DNA of 64,000 nt from JAGLON01 sp041394985 (lineage in GTDB: Bacteria > Zixibacteria > MSB-5A5 > GN15 > JAAZOE01): NCBI GenBank assembly GCA_041394985.1, contig JAWLBI010000001.1, positions 310,001 through 374,000 on the forward strand, in the 5' to 3' direction. Within the stretch, counting starts at the first letter, position 1. The number at the start of each line of letters is the position of its first letter. The notes below the pieces were generated by a model. The model was given only the letters and a program-made list of their open reading frames with translations, was not told where the DNA came from and searched no databases. Positions 34,929 through 44,052 of this stretch are shown here, in pieces. Both the position numbers and the translations under genes were made by a program.

Positions 34929-36071
34929 ATGTCGAGTAAGGCAAGAATCGGGATTTTCACCGGTGGCGGAGACTGCCCCGGCCTCAATGCGGTAATTCGT
35001 TCGGTCGTAAAAAAAGCCATCAATGATTATCATATGTCGGTCATTGGTTTCAAAGATGGATACGAAGGAATTATCCTGAACAAATATATCAGCATGGACA
35101 AGGATTCCGTCGTCGGCATTCTCGCCCAGGGCGGTACCATATTGGGTACCTCAAACCGAGCCGATCCGTTTCATTTCCCGATTCCGCAAAAAGACGATTA
35201 TGTCTACCTCGACCGCTCCTCCGAAGTCGTAGAAAACTATGAAAAACTCGGCCTCGATGCCATCATCGCCATCGGCGGTGACGGTACGATGGTCTCAGCG
35301 GCCAAGCTGTCCGAGATGGGGCTCAATGTCATAGGTGTACCCAAAACGATCGACAATGATCTCTGGGGAACGGATCAGACATTCGGATTCGATTCGGCCA
35401 TGGTCACGGCGACTGAGGCAATCGATAAGATTCATACGACCGCTCAGTCACACCACCGGGTGATGATTATCGAGGTGATGGGGCGTTACGCCGGATGGCT
35501 GGCGCTGGCCTCGGGCCTCGCGGGCGGCGGCGATATTATCCTGATTCCGGAAATCCCCTACGATTTGGAAAACATCTGCGATAAACTCCGCGAGCGCAAT
35601 CGACAGGGAAAAAACTTCTCGATTATCGTCATCGGAGAAGGGGCCAAATCCGAGGGGGGCGAGATGGTTATCGCCCGAAAAATTGAAACCTCGCCCGATG
35701 CCATTCGCCTTGGCGGCGTGTCGAATCAACTGGCGGCGCAGATAGAAGGCTTGACCAAGATGGAAACGCGCGTAACGATTCTGGGGCACCTCGTCCGAGG
35801 CGGTTCGCCGACACCGTTCGACCGCTTGCTGGGTACCAGGTACGGCTGCGAAGCTGTCGATATGGTTGCTCGGAAGGAATACGGGAAATTGGTTGTTCTC
35901 AAGGGAGTCGATATTTCCTCGGTCAAACTGACCGATGTTGCGGGTAAAGTCCGAAAAGTGCCGCTGAATCACTATCTCATTAATAATTCACTTTCGACCG
36001 GTCTGTCGCTGGGCGTTTCTCGTGAACGAATGGAAGAGCTTCGCAGGCAGGCAGAACTCACGACTGCGTGA
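34929..36071 (+). CDS. pfkA: 6-phosphofructokinase, group III type
   Basis: A 380-residue phosphofructokinase. The N-terminus is IGIFTGGGDCPGLNAVIRS. AIGGDGTM carries Gly at the position that selects ATP (PPi enzymes have Asp there), while PKTIDND carries the Lys normally found in PPi enzymes. This mix is typical of group III ATP-PFKs. EVMGRYAGWLA is the substrate site, and ETRVTILGHLVRGGSPTPFDR lies near the C-terminus. It is probably ATP-dependent and less allosteric than E. coli PfkA. TTTTGGAG precedes the ATG. Confidence 0.93.
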   Translation: MSSKARIGIFTGGGDCPGLNAVIRSVVKKAINDYHMSVIGFKDGYEGIILNKYISMDKDSVVGILAQGGTILGTSNRADPFHFPIPQKDDYVYLDRSSEVVENYEKLGLDAIIAIGGDGTMVSAAKLSEMGLNVIGVPKTIDNDLWGTDQTFGFDSAMVTATEAIDKIHTTAQSHHRVMIIEVMGRYAGWLALASGLAGGGDIILIPEIPYDLENICDKLRERNRQGKNFSIIVIGEGAKSEGGEMVIARKIETSPDAIRLGGVSNQLAAQIEGLTKMETRVTILGHLVRGGSPTPFDRLLGTRYGCEAVDMVARKEYGKLVVLKGVDISSVKLTDVAGKVRKVPLNHYLINNSLSTGLSLGVSRERMEELRRQAELTTA

Positions 36072-36085
36072 TATAATTACACCGC

Positions 36086-36119
36086 AAAAAAAAGCCCCGA
36101 TGTTCTCGGGGCTTTTTTT
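36086..36119. terminator. Bidirectional terminator between pfkA and the secreted protein gene
   Basis: AAAAGCCCCGA and TCGGGGCTTTT form a stem with A and T tracts on both sides, between convergent genes. Confidence 0.9.
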
Positions 36120-36131
36120 GTTGGGGCCTTA

Positions 36132-39100
36132 CTATTTCAGAAGAAGCATCTTTTTAGATGCCGTGTATGAATCGGTTCTGATTCTATAGAAATAGATGCC
36201 GCTTGCCACTTTATCACCGAAACTATCCTTACTATCCCAAATAACCTTATAGCTGCCAGCCGGCTGAGTCTCGTTTACGAGAGTCGTTACTGTCTGTCCG
36301 AGGATGTTTATAATCTCCAGCCTGACATTCGACTCCGTCGGTAAATCATAGCTGATAGTCGTGGTCGGATTGAACGGGTTGGGATTGTTTTGGTACAAGG
36401 CGAATTTGTCAGGCAATCCACTACCCGACAACTCCGAGAGCTGCTTCGGAGATCCGCAATCGCAATCGAGCGGATTGCTCATATATAGGTAACCGATTAG
36501 CGCGGTCAAATCACCCATTGAAATACCGGGAGTACAATCGAGTTCGGCATACTCGAGCGGCACCGGTGCCGGACCCAAGTCGAATAAGTATGCGACGAGG
36601 AAATCCAAGTCGAACTCATCGATGACATTGTCGCCGTTGATGTCACCGCATTCATGTGAATCGGGATCGAGTTTCCTGACGTACAGATCGTTTCCTGCAT
36701 CGGCGCTAAATACATATTTGCCGTCAGCCGCAATATCACATTCCGTCAGTTTCATGTCGATGGCACTACCGACCCACCAGCTGCCGGTCAGATTGCCTGA
36801 GGCATCCGTCTTAATTATGTATGGTGTATACACATCATAGTAATCCGAATATCCCGCCAACAGAATATTCCCCGATGTATCGATTGTCACAGATGTCGCG
36901 ATTTCATCGGATGTGCTCTGTCCGAATGTCGTACTCCATTGAACAACACCGGCGCTGTTTACTTTAAACAGAAGGTAATCGTTGAGTGCGGCTGCCGTGT
37001 CCAAGACCGAGCCAGCAATAACGAAACCACCGTCGGCCGTGGCGGCCATTGCATTTGCCGTATATTCATCAGCCGCTGCCGTGTCATAGTACATCGTCCA
37101 CACTGCGCTGAGAGATGTATCCAATTTGGATACGACGAGCAGTTTTTTGTCGACGGCATTGTGAATCGTCCCGGTCACACCAAAATTACCGCTGTTGTCA
37201 CTAACGATATCCGCATAAAAATCGCCCCATTCCCCGAACAATTCATAATGGTATCGATTACCGCTACCGTCATATGCCATCGCGACGGCGCCTTCATTGG
37301 CCCATCCTGCGGTATAAATATTGCCGCCGTATTCGATTGCGGCATTTAACTGGCTTGAAACGATGGGGAACGACCATCCTCTATCGTACCAATCCAGAGT
37401 ATAATCTGCCGAATATTTGTAAATGCCGTAGCCATTCTCGTATCGTCCGGCAATAACGAATCCGGAATCTGATGTCGCCGAAATATCGAGAGCTGCATCG
37501 CTGAACCATCCAATTGCCACGGTGTCCAGCCACAACATCTGACCGCATTCATTGTACCTGGCCGCAAATATATGGGCATAATCTTCATATTCGCCGATTC
37601 TTCCGGCGGCCAGATAAGTGCCGTCATCAAGCGCCTCGACCGTGTAAAGGGCATCATAATTCGAAAAATCGGTAAGGGATGTCCAAAAATCCGTTTCTAT
37701 TCCGTCGCAATCACACACATCTCCGAATCCATCCGAATCCGTATCCGTCTGGTCGGGATTATAAATGGATTCGCAGTTGTCACACGCATCAGCATACCCA
37801 TCGCCATCGGTGTCTTCCTGGCCCGGGTTGTAATCGCTCGGGCAATTATCGCAGGCATCGCCGACACCGTCGGAATCGGCATCTTCCTGCAAAGGATTGT
37901 AGACATCGGGACAATTATCGATATCGCAGGTGGTCATAGGCAGATCGGGATTGCCATACCCGTCCTCATCAGGATCGGTGCAGGCGTCGCACAAGTCGCC
38001 CTCACCGTCGGAATCCAGATCGCTCTGATCGGAATTGCTGACGAAGTGACAATTGTCGGTTGCATCCTCGACCCCGTCATTATCGTCGTCCAGATCGCAG
38101 ACGTCACCGGCATAATCCCCGTCGTTATCATCCTGGCCGGGATTATAGGCATAGGGACAGTTGTCGCAGTCGTCCGCATAGCCATCGCTGTCCTGATCGC
38201 CATCGGCGACATCACAGTAAACGGCACGCAGTGTCGGATCCCCGAGCATAATCCCTGGAGTCGGGATATTGCAATTGGCCAAACAATCCAACATTGACTG
38301 ACCGCATGATTTACCTTCCCCAAGGGATGCGAAGTATTGCTGTGGGAAATCAATTCCTCCCAGTGTTGTGAATCCATTTGCAACCAGACCATAAGCTGAA
38401 TCGGCGAAAAGATACCAGTTGCCGATACAGTTTTCCGTCGTAAACCGCGCGGCACTACAGGCGAACAGATTGAAGAAGTGAGAGCGCAGCGTCGTGTTGT
38501 CTATCAGGTCGATATACGACCAGTTCGGATTCATACAGTGCGCCGTCGAACTGCTGTGGTTGCGCAAAATGACATATTCGTATCCCGCGGCCAGACTGTC
38601 GGAATACTCGACGCCTGATGAATACCCATTGACCCAGGTCTGATCCCGATAAGCTGCCCGCACAAAAGTGGCTTTTTCCTCGCTGTAATAGGCATAATCG
38701 GGTCCCTGGAAAATCAATGCCTTATGATCCAATTGATTGAGACCTATTCTGTATTTATGGTTCTTGGTAAGATATTTCCGAATGAGCCCCACTTCGGTTT
38801 CGCCCGTATATGTCAACAGCGATGTCGTCAGGCGGCCGACGAAAATTTCCGGCTGCATATCACCGGAAAACTGATCATAGGCGCCGTCCGAATCGGTATC
38901 CTGCCAGACGCCGTCAAGGTCCATATAAAAATAATCGGTCGGATGGTTAGGGCCGGGAGGGTTTTGGTAAACGCCGAGAGACCAGGCGACCGGGATGTCG
39001 CCGATCAAAATGGCACCGACAACATTGCCCAGAATATTGTACTTGTTCGCAATCCAGCTGCGGAGAGTTGCGGGAGTGCCTCCTAAGAAAGAGTAGACGG

Positions 39101-39440
39101 AGGAGCGGTAACCGTCTAGAAGCATATCCATCCGCAATTGTTCCAGATCCTCGCTGAGGTTTTTGTAGATATTTCCCTTCACGATTATCAATACAATCGG
39201 CAGCCCACCTTTATCCAATTGTGTCATCTCTTCGATTTTGAACTCAGATGTTTCCAATTGTTTTTCCATCCAGATGGAATATCCGTCACATGCCTGTATC
39301 GGGTTCATTTTTTCATCCATGGTCATCGACTCGAATGCGCTTTTAGAGTCGTCCGATAGACAGATTGAGACAAGTAGCAGGCATGTAACTAGAAGTGCAA
39401 TTCCGGTTTTAGGAACCGAAACGTGAAAAATATGTCGCAT
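36132..39440 (-). CDS. Secreted C25-like protease with TSP3 repeats, dockerin-like module and T9SS sorting tail
   Basis: An 1102-residue exported protein. Residues 1-28 are a signal peptide. Residues 75-405 resemble gingipain-type C25 peptidases: IGDIPVAWSLG, QPEIFVGRLTTS, candidate catalytic His at 295 or 301 (ILRNHSSSTAHC) and Cys at 328 (NLFACSAARF). About 410-575 holds seven thrombospondin type 3 calcium repeats (DSDGYADDCDNC). About 580-930 is a repetitive beta-rich region (SDSGFVIAGRYENGYGIY, ADGGFVIAGSVLD), probably a propeller. GDINGDNVIDEFDLDFLVAYLF is a dockerin-like Ca module. The tail begins PNPFNPTTTISYDLP and matches type A T9SS sorting domains. No T9SS machinery is in the window. 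Confidence 0.85.
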   Translation of the reverse strand: MRHIFHVSVPKTGIALLVTCLLLVSICLSDDSKSAFESMTMDEKMNPIQACDGYSIWMEKQLETSEFKIEEMTQLDKGGLPIVLIIVKGNIYKNLSEDLEQLRMDMLLDGYRSSVYSFLGGTPATLRSWIANKYNILGNVVGAILIGDIPVAWSLGVYQNPPGPNHPTDYFYMDLDGVWQDTDSDGAYDQFSGDMQPEIFVGRLTTSLLTYTGETEVGLIRKYLTKNHKYRIGLNQLDHKALIFQGPDYAYYSEEKATFVRAAYRDQTWVNGYSSGVEYSDSLAAGYEYVILRNHSSSTAHCMNPNWSYIDLIDNTTLRSHFFNLFACSAARFTTENCIGNWYLFADSAYGLVANGFTTLGGIDFPQQYFASLGEGKSCGQSMLDCLANCNIPTPGIMLGDPTLRAVYCDVADGDQDSDGYADDCDNCPYAYNPGQDDNDGDYAGDVCDLDDDNDGVEDATDNCHFVSNSDQSDLDSDGEGDLCDACTDPDEDGYGNPDLPMTTCDIDNCPDVYNPLQEDADSDGVGDACDNCPSDYNPGQEDTDGDGYADACDNCESIYNPDQTDTDSDGFGDVCDCDGIETDFWTSLTDFSNYDALYTVEALDDGTYLAAGRIGEYEDYAHIFAARYNECGQMLWLDTVAIGWFSDAALDISATSDSGFVIAGRYENGYGIYKYSADYTLDWYDRGWSFPIVSSQLNAAIEYGGNIYTAGWANEGAVAMAYDGSGNRYHYELFGEWGDFYADIVSDNSGNFGVTGTIHNAVDKKLLVVSKLDTSLSAVWTMYYDTAAADEYTANAMAATADGGFVIAGSVLDTAAALNDYLLFKVNSAGVVQWSTTFGQSTSDEIATSVTIDTSGNILLAGYSDYYDVYTPYIIKTDASGNLTGSWWVGSAIDMKLTECDIAADGKYVFSADAGNDLYVRKLDPDSHECGDINGDNVIDEFDLDFLVAYLFDLGPAPVPLEYAELDCTPGISMGDLTALIGYLYMSNPLDCDCGSPKQLSELSGSGLPDKFALYQNNPNPFNPTTTISYDLPTESNVRLEIINILGQTVTTLVNETQPAGSYKVIWDSKDSFGDKVASGIYFYRIRTDSYTASKKMLLLK

Positions 39441-39891
39441 ATCTCCTCCTCTTATTAGCCCCCACAGTTTGTTGGTTATGAGGAAATCGATAACAGAATA
39501 AAGACGGCAATCTCCTCAGATGTCCCCGTGAATACATAAAAGGTATCTTCCTCCGGCGCCGGGAATCCGGGCCACAAGACAAGAGCGCTAACTCTCTAAA
39601 TGTCTAATTTGATAAACCGGATAAATCTATCCCGATATTTAATTGGCAGGCCGATTCATTTTTTGGCAGGAGTTTCATTATCATAATTCCGCTTGAATTC
39701 AATTCAAGAGTAGATTAGATTTTTGTGGCAAATGTGTTTCTGCATTTGCATATAGGAAGGCGCGTACGAAATAGCCTATACTGAATCGAATTTGACGATA
39801 TTACGGAGGGACTCGGGCCAGTTCCCGACAGGGCAGTCGTGCGTCGCCAGAGCAAAACGCATTGGCGTACCATTGAAAGGAATCGAAAAAC
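39441..39891. other. Long leader region before the RimK-like cluster
   Basis: No ORF is supported. GCAAATG/CATTTGC (39728-39734, 39743-39749) is an operator-like inverted repeat. Downstream, GGGACTCGGGCCAGTTCCC (39808-39826) and CGCCA/TGGCG (39845-39867) could form an RNA leader structure just before the ribosome binding site AAAGGAA. I do not recognise a known riboswitch. Confidence 0.35.
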
Positions 39892-40551
39892 ATGGGCAAA
39901 ATAAACGCGGCGAAAGATCGGCACGGCATCGGAAATCATGCGGTCGATCATTCATTTATTGCCGTCGTCGATGAAGAGCCCGGGTTCGTGAACCTGGGCG
40001 GAAATTATGACTATCTCAGTCGGGCATACTATATATCGCAGGACTATGAAAATGACGGCAAACCGATCAAGCCGACCTGCAAGGAGATGCTCGATGCCTA
40101 TGTCCCGCCGTTGTTTCTTGAAAAGGCAAAAAAGGCCGGATTACCGGTTCCGGAGTATTATCTGAGCAACAGCTATTTCGATCCGCCCGTTATCGTCGAT
40201 CCGGTCAATCCGTTTACACTGAAGGGGCGCACCGTCCTGAAGGCGGGGCATGTCAAAACAATTGCCAAATCGCTCACCCGAAACTTTACCTATGCCGTCT
40301 GTTGTCAGCAGATTCCGCCGGGAGGGCGGGTCGTCTATTTCAACTCCATTTTGGGATGGGCAATTCAGGCCAAATACCGCGAGGCCTCGCGCAGAATCTG
40401 GGAGTGTTTCAGTATTCCGCTGGCGCGCGTGCGACTCATTTGGACGGAATCCGGCGAATATCTTTTCAGCGATATCTCGCCTTTGTTTCCGGAGGATCTG
40501 CGCGAGCGCGAACGACATCACATCGAGGAGAATGTCTCATGGGAAAATTAG
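39892..40551 (+). CDS. RLAN domain protein (RimK-like ATP-grasp N-terminal domain), stand-alone
   Basis: A 219-residue protein matching the RimK-like ATP-grasp N-terminal (RLAN) domain: FVNLGGNYDYLSRAYYISQDYE near 30-50, CKEMLDAYVPPLF, a helical middle, and LARVRLIWTESGEYLFSDI at the end. In most genomes this domain is fused to the ATP-grasp; here it is a separate ORF whose stop overlaps the ATP-grasp start by 13 bases in another frame. Its role may be substrate or carrier binding. It is first of a three-gene cluster with the amidoligase and a GNAT-C39 fusion. Confidence 0.75.
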   Translation: MGKINAAKDRHGIGNHAVDHSFIAVVDEEPGFVNLGGNYDYLSRAYYISQDYENDGKPIKPTCKEMLDAYVPPLFLEKAKKAGLPVPEYYLSNSYFDPPVIVDPVNPFTLKGRTVLKAGHVKTIAKSLTRNFTYAVCCQQIPPGGRVVYFNSILGWAIQAKYREASRRIWECFSIPLARVRLIWTESGEYLFSDISPLFPEDLRERERHHIEENVSWEN

Positions 40552-41417
40552 GCATTTTCGTCGAGCGGTATACGATATCCAGTTCGCTTGAAATGAATGC
40601 GCTCATGCGCCTCAGTCTGGAGGCTCGCAAGCTGGGCCATCGCGTCGATTTTTTATTCCGCCCCGATATGTACAAGATTCCGGAATACGATGCGATCTTT
40701 ATCCGAGCGCTGACTGACCCGTTGAATTCGGCTTATGTCGCTGCTCGAACCGCCGAAATACACGGCGTGAAAGTAATCGACGATCCGGATTCAATTCGGA
40801 TTTGCTGCGACAAAGTGTGTATGTACAGCCGGTTGGTGCATCAGAATATCCCGATTCCGGATACGCGAATCGTGGAGCGGCATGAAATAAACGAGGCGGT
40901 CACGAAGAAGCTCCTCGCCGAACTGGGTAAGCCGTTAGTGCTTAAGGCCCCTAACAGCAGTTTTTCGAAATATGTCGAGAAGGCCGAAAGCGTCAAGGAG
41001 TTCCTTGATGTCGCCAAGCGATTCGTTCGCAGGGCCGACCGTATTGTCGTCCAGCGGTTCGTCAAATCGAGTTTCGACTGGCGCGTCGGTGTTCTGGGCG
41101 GCGAACCGCTCTATGTCTGCCAGTACGGCATTCCCAAGCGGCGCTGGAAAATTCTAACGCACACTGCGGGCGGGCGGACGATCGAGGGGACCGTCCATGC
41201 GGTTCCGATAAAAGACGCACCGCAGGAACTGCTGGATGTTGCCGTGGCGGCATCAAATGCTATTGGCGGAGGACTCTATGGAGTCGACCTCAAACAGGTC
41301 GATAATGGATATATTGTTATTGAGGTCAATGACAACCCAACAATTAACGCGGGAGACGAGGATCAGGCCAACAGCGAAATTTACGAGCGGCTGATAAAAT
41401 TCCTCCTTCCGTCCTGA
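40539..41417 (+). CDS. RimK-like ATP-grasp amidoligase
   Basis: A 292-residue ATP-grasp ligase. The preATP-grasp part is LGIFVERYTISSSLEMNALM and FIRALTDPLNSAYV. The ATP-grasp core has KVCMYSRLVHQNIPIPDT, KPLVLKAPNSSFSKYVEKA, VQRFVKSSFDWRVGVLGGEPL and the metal site GVDLKQVDNGYIVIEVNDNPTI (Glu and Asn). This fold joins an acid to an amine through an acyl-phosphate, as RimK does with glutamate. GAGGAG lies 8 bases before ATG 40539. A longer in-frame reading from 40302 would overlap the RLAN ORF and is not believed. Substrate unknown. Confidence 0.88.
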   Translation: MGKLGIFVERYTISSSLEMNALMRLSLEARKLGHRVDFLFRPDMYKIPEYDAIFIRALTDPLNSAYVAARTAEIHGVKVIDDPDSIRICCDKVCMYSRLVHQNIPIPDTRIVERHEINEAVTKKLLAELGKPLVLKAPNSSFSKYVEKAESVKEFLDVAKRFVRRADRIVVQRFVKSSFDWRVGVLGGEPLYVCQYGIPKRRWKILTHTAGGRTIEGTVHAVPIKDAPQELLDVAVAASNAIGGGLYGVDLKQVDNGYIVIEVNDNPTINAGDEDQANSEIYERLIKFLLPS

Positions 41418-41424
41418 GAACTGC

Positions 41425-42537
41425 ATGGCGAAAAATAAAAACATTCGTCTGGCCACCGGACATGATCTGAATGCCCTGGTCGGACTCGAAGAAGCGGCGT
41501 TTACCACTGACCGCTTCACGAAAGATCAGATAGAATACTTACTGGTTCGCTCCCGCGCCACGACTCTGGTGTGGGAAGAGAACGGGAATATTCTCGGTTC
41601 GGCCTGTGTCCTGTGGCGCAAGGCCAATGAGAGCGGGCGACTGTATAATCTCGCCGTGCATCCGTCCACGCAGGGGAAGGGGATCGGATTGCAAATTCTC
41701 CAGGAGTGCGAGCGCGAGGCGGCTCGGCGCGACTGCAAGAGAATTACACTCGAAGTGCGCGAGGACAACGACGGCGGTATCCGCTTCTACGAGCGGCACG
41801 GGTATCATGTCGTCACGACCATGTCGGATTATTATCATGACGGCACGACCGGCATCAAGATGGCCAAGGATATTAATTATAAGTTTCCGCTCAGCCTCAA
41901 GTACGATATACCGTACTATCCACAATCGCTCGATTTTACCTGCGGTCCCGCCTGCCTGATGATGGCGCTGAATTATTTCCGGCCCAAGGTGGAAATGACC
42001 AGGTCGTTAGAGCTGACTATGTGGAAAGAGGCGACGACTATTTTTATGCTGTCCGGACACGCCGGTACCGACGGCTATGGACTGGCCCATTCGGCATTGA
42101 GCCGCGGAGTGGAATGCCGTCTCGTGATATCGACTGAGCGCACGCCGATGCTCCGGTCGGTACGCACGCAGAAGAAGCGCGACATCATGAGAGTCGTACA
42201 CAATGATATGAAAACCAAGGCGCTCAAGGCAGGGCTCGGGCACGGCATCTATGAGTACGGTATCGATGAGATTATTTCGGCGCTTCAGCAAAAAATCATA
42301 CCGATTGTATTGATCAGCACTTATCGGCTGACCGGAGATCGCACTCCGCACTGGGTTCTTGTTACAGGTTTCGATGAAAAGAACATTTTTATTCATGACC
42401 CGGATGCGACATCGTACAAGAAATCGAGGACGAAGCCGAAACACCTGCGCGTGGAGAGGTCTGAGTTTCTGAAGATGACCCGCTATGGTAAGGAAGTATA
42501 CCGCAGCCTGCTCCTCGTCGGCCCGAAGAAGAAGTGA
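41425..42537 (+). CDS. GNAT acetyltransferase fused to a C39-like peptidase (DUF3335)
   Basis: A 370-residue fusion. Residues 1-150 are a GNAT (LYNLAVHPSTQGKGIGLQIL acetyl-CoA loop, RFYERHGYHVV). Residues 155-370 are a C39-like papain-fold peptidase: YYPQSLDFTCGPACLMMAL carries the catalytic Cys near 178, and PHWVLVTGFDEKNIFIHDPD the His and Asp near 320-335. It starts 7 bases after the ATP-grasp gene. Acetyltransferase, peptidase and amidoligase next to each other suggest making, trimming and capping of a peptide or a protein tag. Predicted amidoligase systems of this kind are in the comparative-genomics literature. Confidence 0.88.
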   Translation: MAKNKNIRLATGHDLNALVGLEEAAFTTDRFTKDQIEYLLVRSRATTLVWEENGNILGSACVLWRKANESGRLYNLAVHPSTQGKGIGLQILQECEREAARRDCKRITLEVREDNDGGIRFYERHGYHVVTTMSDYYHDGTTGIKMAKDINYKFPLSLKYDIPYYPQSLDFTCGPACLMMALNYFRPKVEMTRSLELTMWKEATTIFMLSGHAGTDGYGLAHSALSRGVECRLVISTERTPMLRSVRTQKKRDIMRVVHNDMKTKALKAGLGHGIYEYGIDEIISALQQKIIPIVLISTYRLTGDRTPHWVLVTGFDEKNIFIHDPDATSYKKSRTKPKHLRVERSEFLKMTRYGKEVYRSLLLVGPKKK

Positions 42538-42570
42538 CGGGGGGATACTTCACGATTTTCTGGTTTTGAT

Positions 42571-43304
42571 AAATCCTTAAAAGCATTTATACAACCACCC
42601 CCCAGCCCCCTCCTTGAAAAGGAGGGGGAGCTGTTAGAAAGTAGGGCAGGAGCCCTGTCCGAGGATTGAGTATAGCGAAATCCGAGGATGCCGAGTGGCA
42701 CGAGGCAGCTCCTGCCATTATTCGCCAAATTCCTTTTCGAAAGTCAGGCTTTTATCAACGCCCCAGTCATTCGGATAACAATCTGAATATAGATTTAATG
42801 AAGAATATGGCCAATGAAACGGATTTTTGCATAAGCCATGTTTTACCGGATTATAATGGATATAATCCATGTGACGATTATAATCTTCCTGATTACGGAT
42901 CATATGATCCCAAAATCTCTTCTGCCAGACATTCCCCTTTTTCACTTTAAAGGCACCTCTATACAGCGCGCCGAAACTCATTTTGAATTGCTGTAAAATA
43001 TCCGAGATTGAATTGTTTTTGGAGTCAACCAGACAATGAAAATGATCAGGCAAAACTATCCAAGCTAAGAGCTTAATTGATTTTCTTCTCCTTACAGCAA
43101 AAAACGCCTTAACTAACAGCGAGTAGTTTTTGTGCAATATTGGGATTCGATTGTGTGTGACACAGGTAATAAAATAAATGTCGCTGATTTTGGGATAGCG
43201 TAATAATTTAGACATATTTATCATTAAAGTATTATTAATAATGTGTCTATCACATTTATTCGCGTTACCGCGAATCGGCAGGAGCACAGGGCTCCTGCCC
43301 TACT
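42571..43304. mobile_element. REP-RAYT unit, copy A (about 734 bp direct repeat)
   Basis: This unit is almost identical to 44145-44877. It contains a CCCCCTCCTT/AAGGAGGGGG hairpin (42606-42628), a long left palindromic element starting GTAGGGCAGGAGC (42641-42717), a minus-strand Y1 transposase, and a right palindrome GGCAGGAGC/GCTCCTGCCCTAC (43278-43303). The left element also has the inserted text GAGGATTGAGTATAGCGAAA. Flank and dispersed family-A palindromes share sequence, as expected for REPs mobilised by a RAYT. Confidence 0.85.
42718..43215 (-). CDS. REP-associated tyrosine transposase (Y1/IS200-like), copy A
   Basis: A 165-residue RAYT. The HUH motif is LPDHFHCLVD near 60 and the catalytic Tyr is in RHMDYIHYNPVKHGL near 120; YFITCVTHNRIPIL is the N-terminal beta-strand of the family. 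Start MSKLLRYPK is preferred because the upstream part of the open frame is translated palindrome. An ATG three codons earlier is possible. No good ribosome binding site. The C-terminus (EKEFGE) reads into the left palindrome. Five residues differ from copy B. Confidence 0.85.
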   Translation of the reverse strand: MSKLLRYPKISDIYFITCVTHNRIPILHKNYSLLVKAFFAVRRRKSIKLLAWIVLPDHFHCLVDSKNNSISDILQQFKMSFGALYRGAFKVKKGNVWQKRFWDHMIRNQEDYNRHMDYIHYNPVKHGLCKNPFHWPYSSLNLYSDCYPNDWGVDKSLTFEKEFGE

Positions 43305-43319
43305 GATCGGAGAGGTCTC

Positions 43320-44048
43320 ATGTCACAGAAGTCGGCGATTGAATGGACTGAATCGACGTGGAATCCGGTCACGGGTTGCAGCAAAATCAGTGACGGATGC
43401 AAACACTGCTACGCTGAGCGCATGGCGCGGCGGCTCAAAGCCATGGGACAGCCCAACTATCTCAACGGCTTCGAAGTCACACTCCATCCCGATGCTCTGA
43501 AGAAACCGCTCGGCTGGAAAAAGCCTCAGATGATTTTCGTCAACTCCATGAGCGACCTCTTTCATGACAAGGTGCCTCTTGAATTCATCAAGCAAGTCTT
43601 TACGGTCATGAACGAGGCCTCGCAGCATCAATTCCAGGTATTAACCAAGCGGCCGAGGCGGCTGGCAAAGATTCATGATAAATTGATCTGGACGGAAAAT
43701 ATCTGGATGGGTGTTTCGGTCGAGAATGCTCATTATACCTGGCGTATCGATAAACTCAGAAATACGAATGCCAAAACGAAATTTCTGTCGCTGGAGCCTC
43801 TCCTTGGGCCACTACCGAATCTTGATTTGGAAAATATCGACTGGGTTATCGTCGGTGGCGAATCCGGCCCCGGCGCACGGCCGATGCGTCCCGAATGGGT
43901 GCTGGATATTCGCGACCAGTGTCTTGCTCAGAAGATTCCATTTTTCTTTAAGCAGTGGGGCGGGTTTAATAAAAAGAAAAACGGTCGTATTCTGGATGGT
44001 CAAACCTGGGATGGCGTCCCGCGCAATATTTTGAAGATTTCCGCATGA
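43320..44048 (+). CDS. DUF5131 (phage Gp37/Gp68) three-cysteine protein
   Basis: A 242-residue protein. SAIEWTESTWNPVTGC, then C-x7-C-x2-CY (GCSKISDGCKHCYAERMA) resembles a radical-SAM-like Fe-S motif. FVNSMSDLFHDKVP, FQVLTKRPRRL, IWMGVSVEN and WVIVGGESGPGARPM are family blocks of a TIM-barrel. The biochemical role is not established. Its common neighbour TcmP (three-Cys-motif partner) is absent. It lies between the two RAYT copies, so could have been carried or trapped by them. Homologs are frequent in phages and plasmids. Confidence 0.9.
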   Translation: MSQKSAIEWTESTWNPVTGCSKISDGCKHCYAERMARRLKAMGQPNYLNGFEVTLHPDALKKPLGWKKPQMIFVNSMSDLFHDKVPLEFIKQVFTVMNEASQHQFQVLTKRPRRLAKIHDKLIWTENIWMGVSVENAHYTWRIDKLRNTNAKTKFLSLEPLLGPLPNLDLENIDWVIVGGESGPGARPMRPEWVLDIRDQCLAQKIPFFFKQWGGFNKKKNGRILDGQTWDGVPRNILKISA

Positions 44049-44052
44049 TTCT

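Noticed and set aside
37572..38297. 241-codon plus-strand ORF rich in Ile/Val, opposite the secreted protein gene
   Set aside because: It is the antisense of the TSP3 repeats; periodic Asp codons on the other strand read as Ile/Val. No ribosome binding site, and the minus-strand protein has clear domains.
40302..40538. N-terminal extension of the ATP-grasp gene
   Set aside because: It overlaps the RLAN gene in another frame and reads as low-quality sequence; GAGGAG marks ATG 40539.
42606..42628. CCCCCTCCTT hairpin considered as an intrinsic terminator of the GNAT-C39 gene
   Set aside because: No T run follows, and it is duplicated exactly with the RAYT unit, so it belongs to the element.
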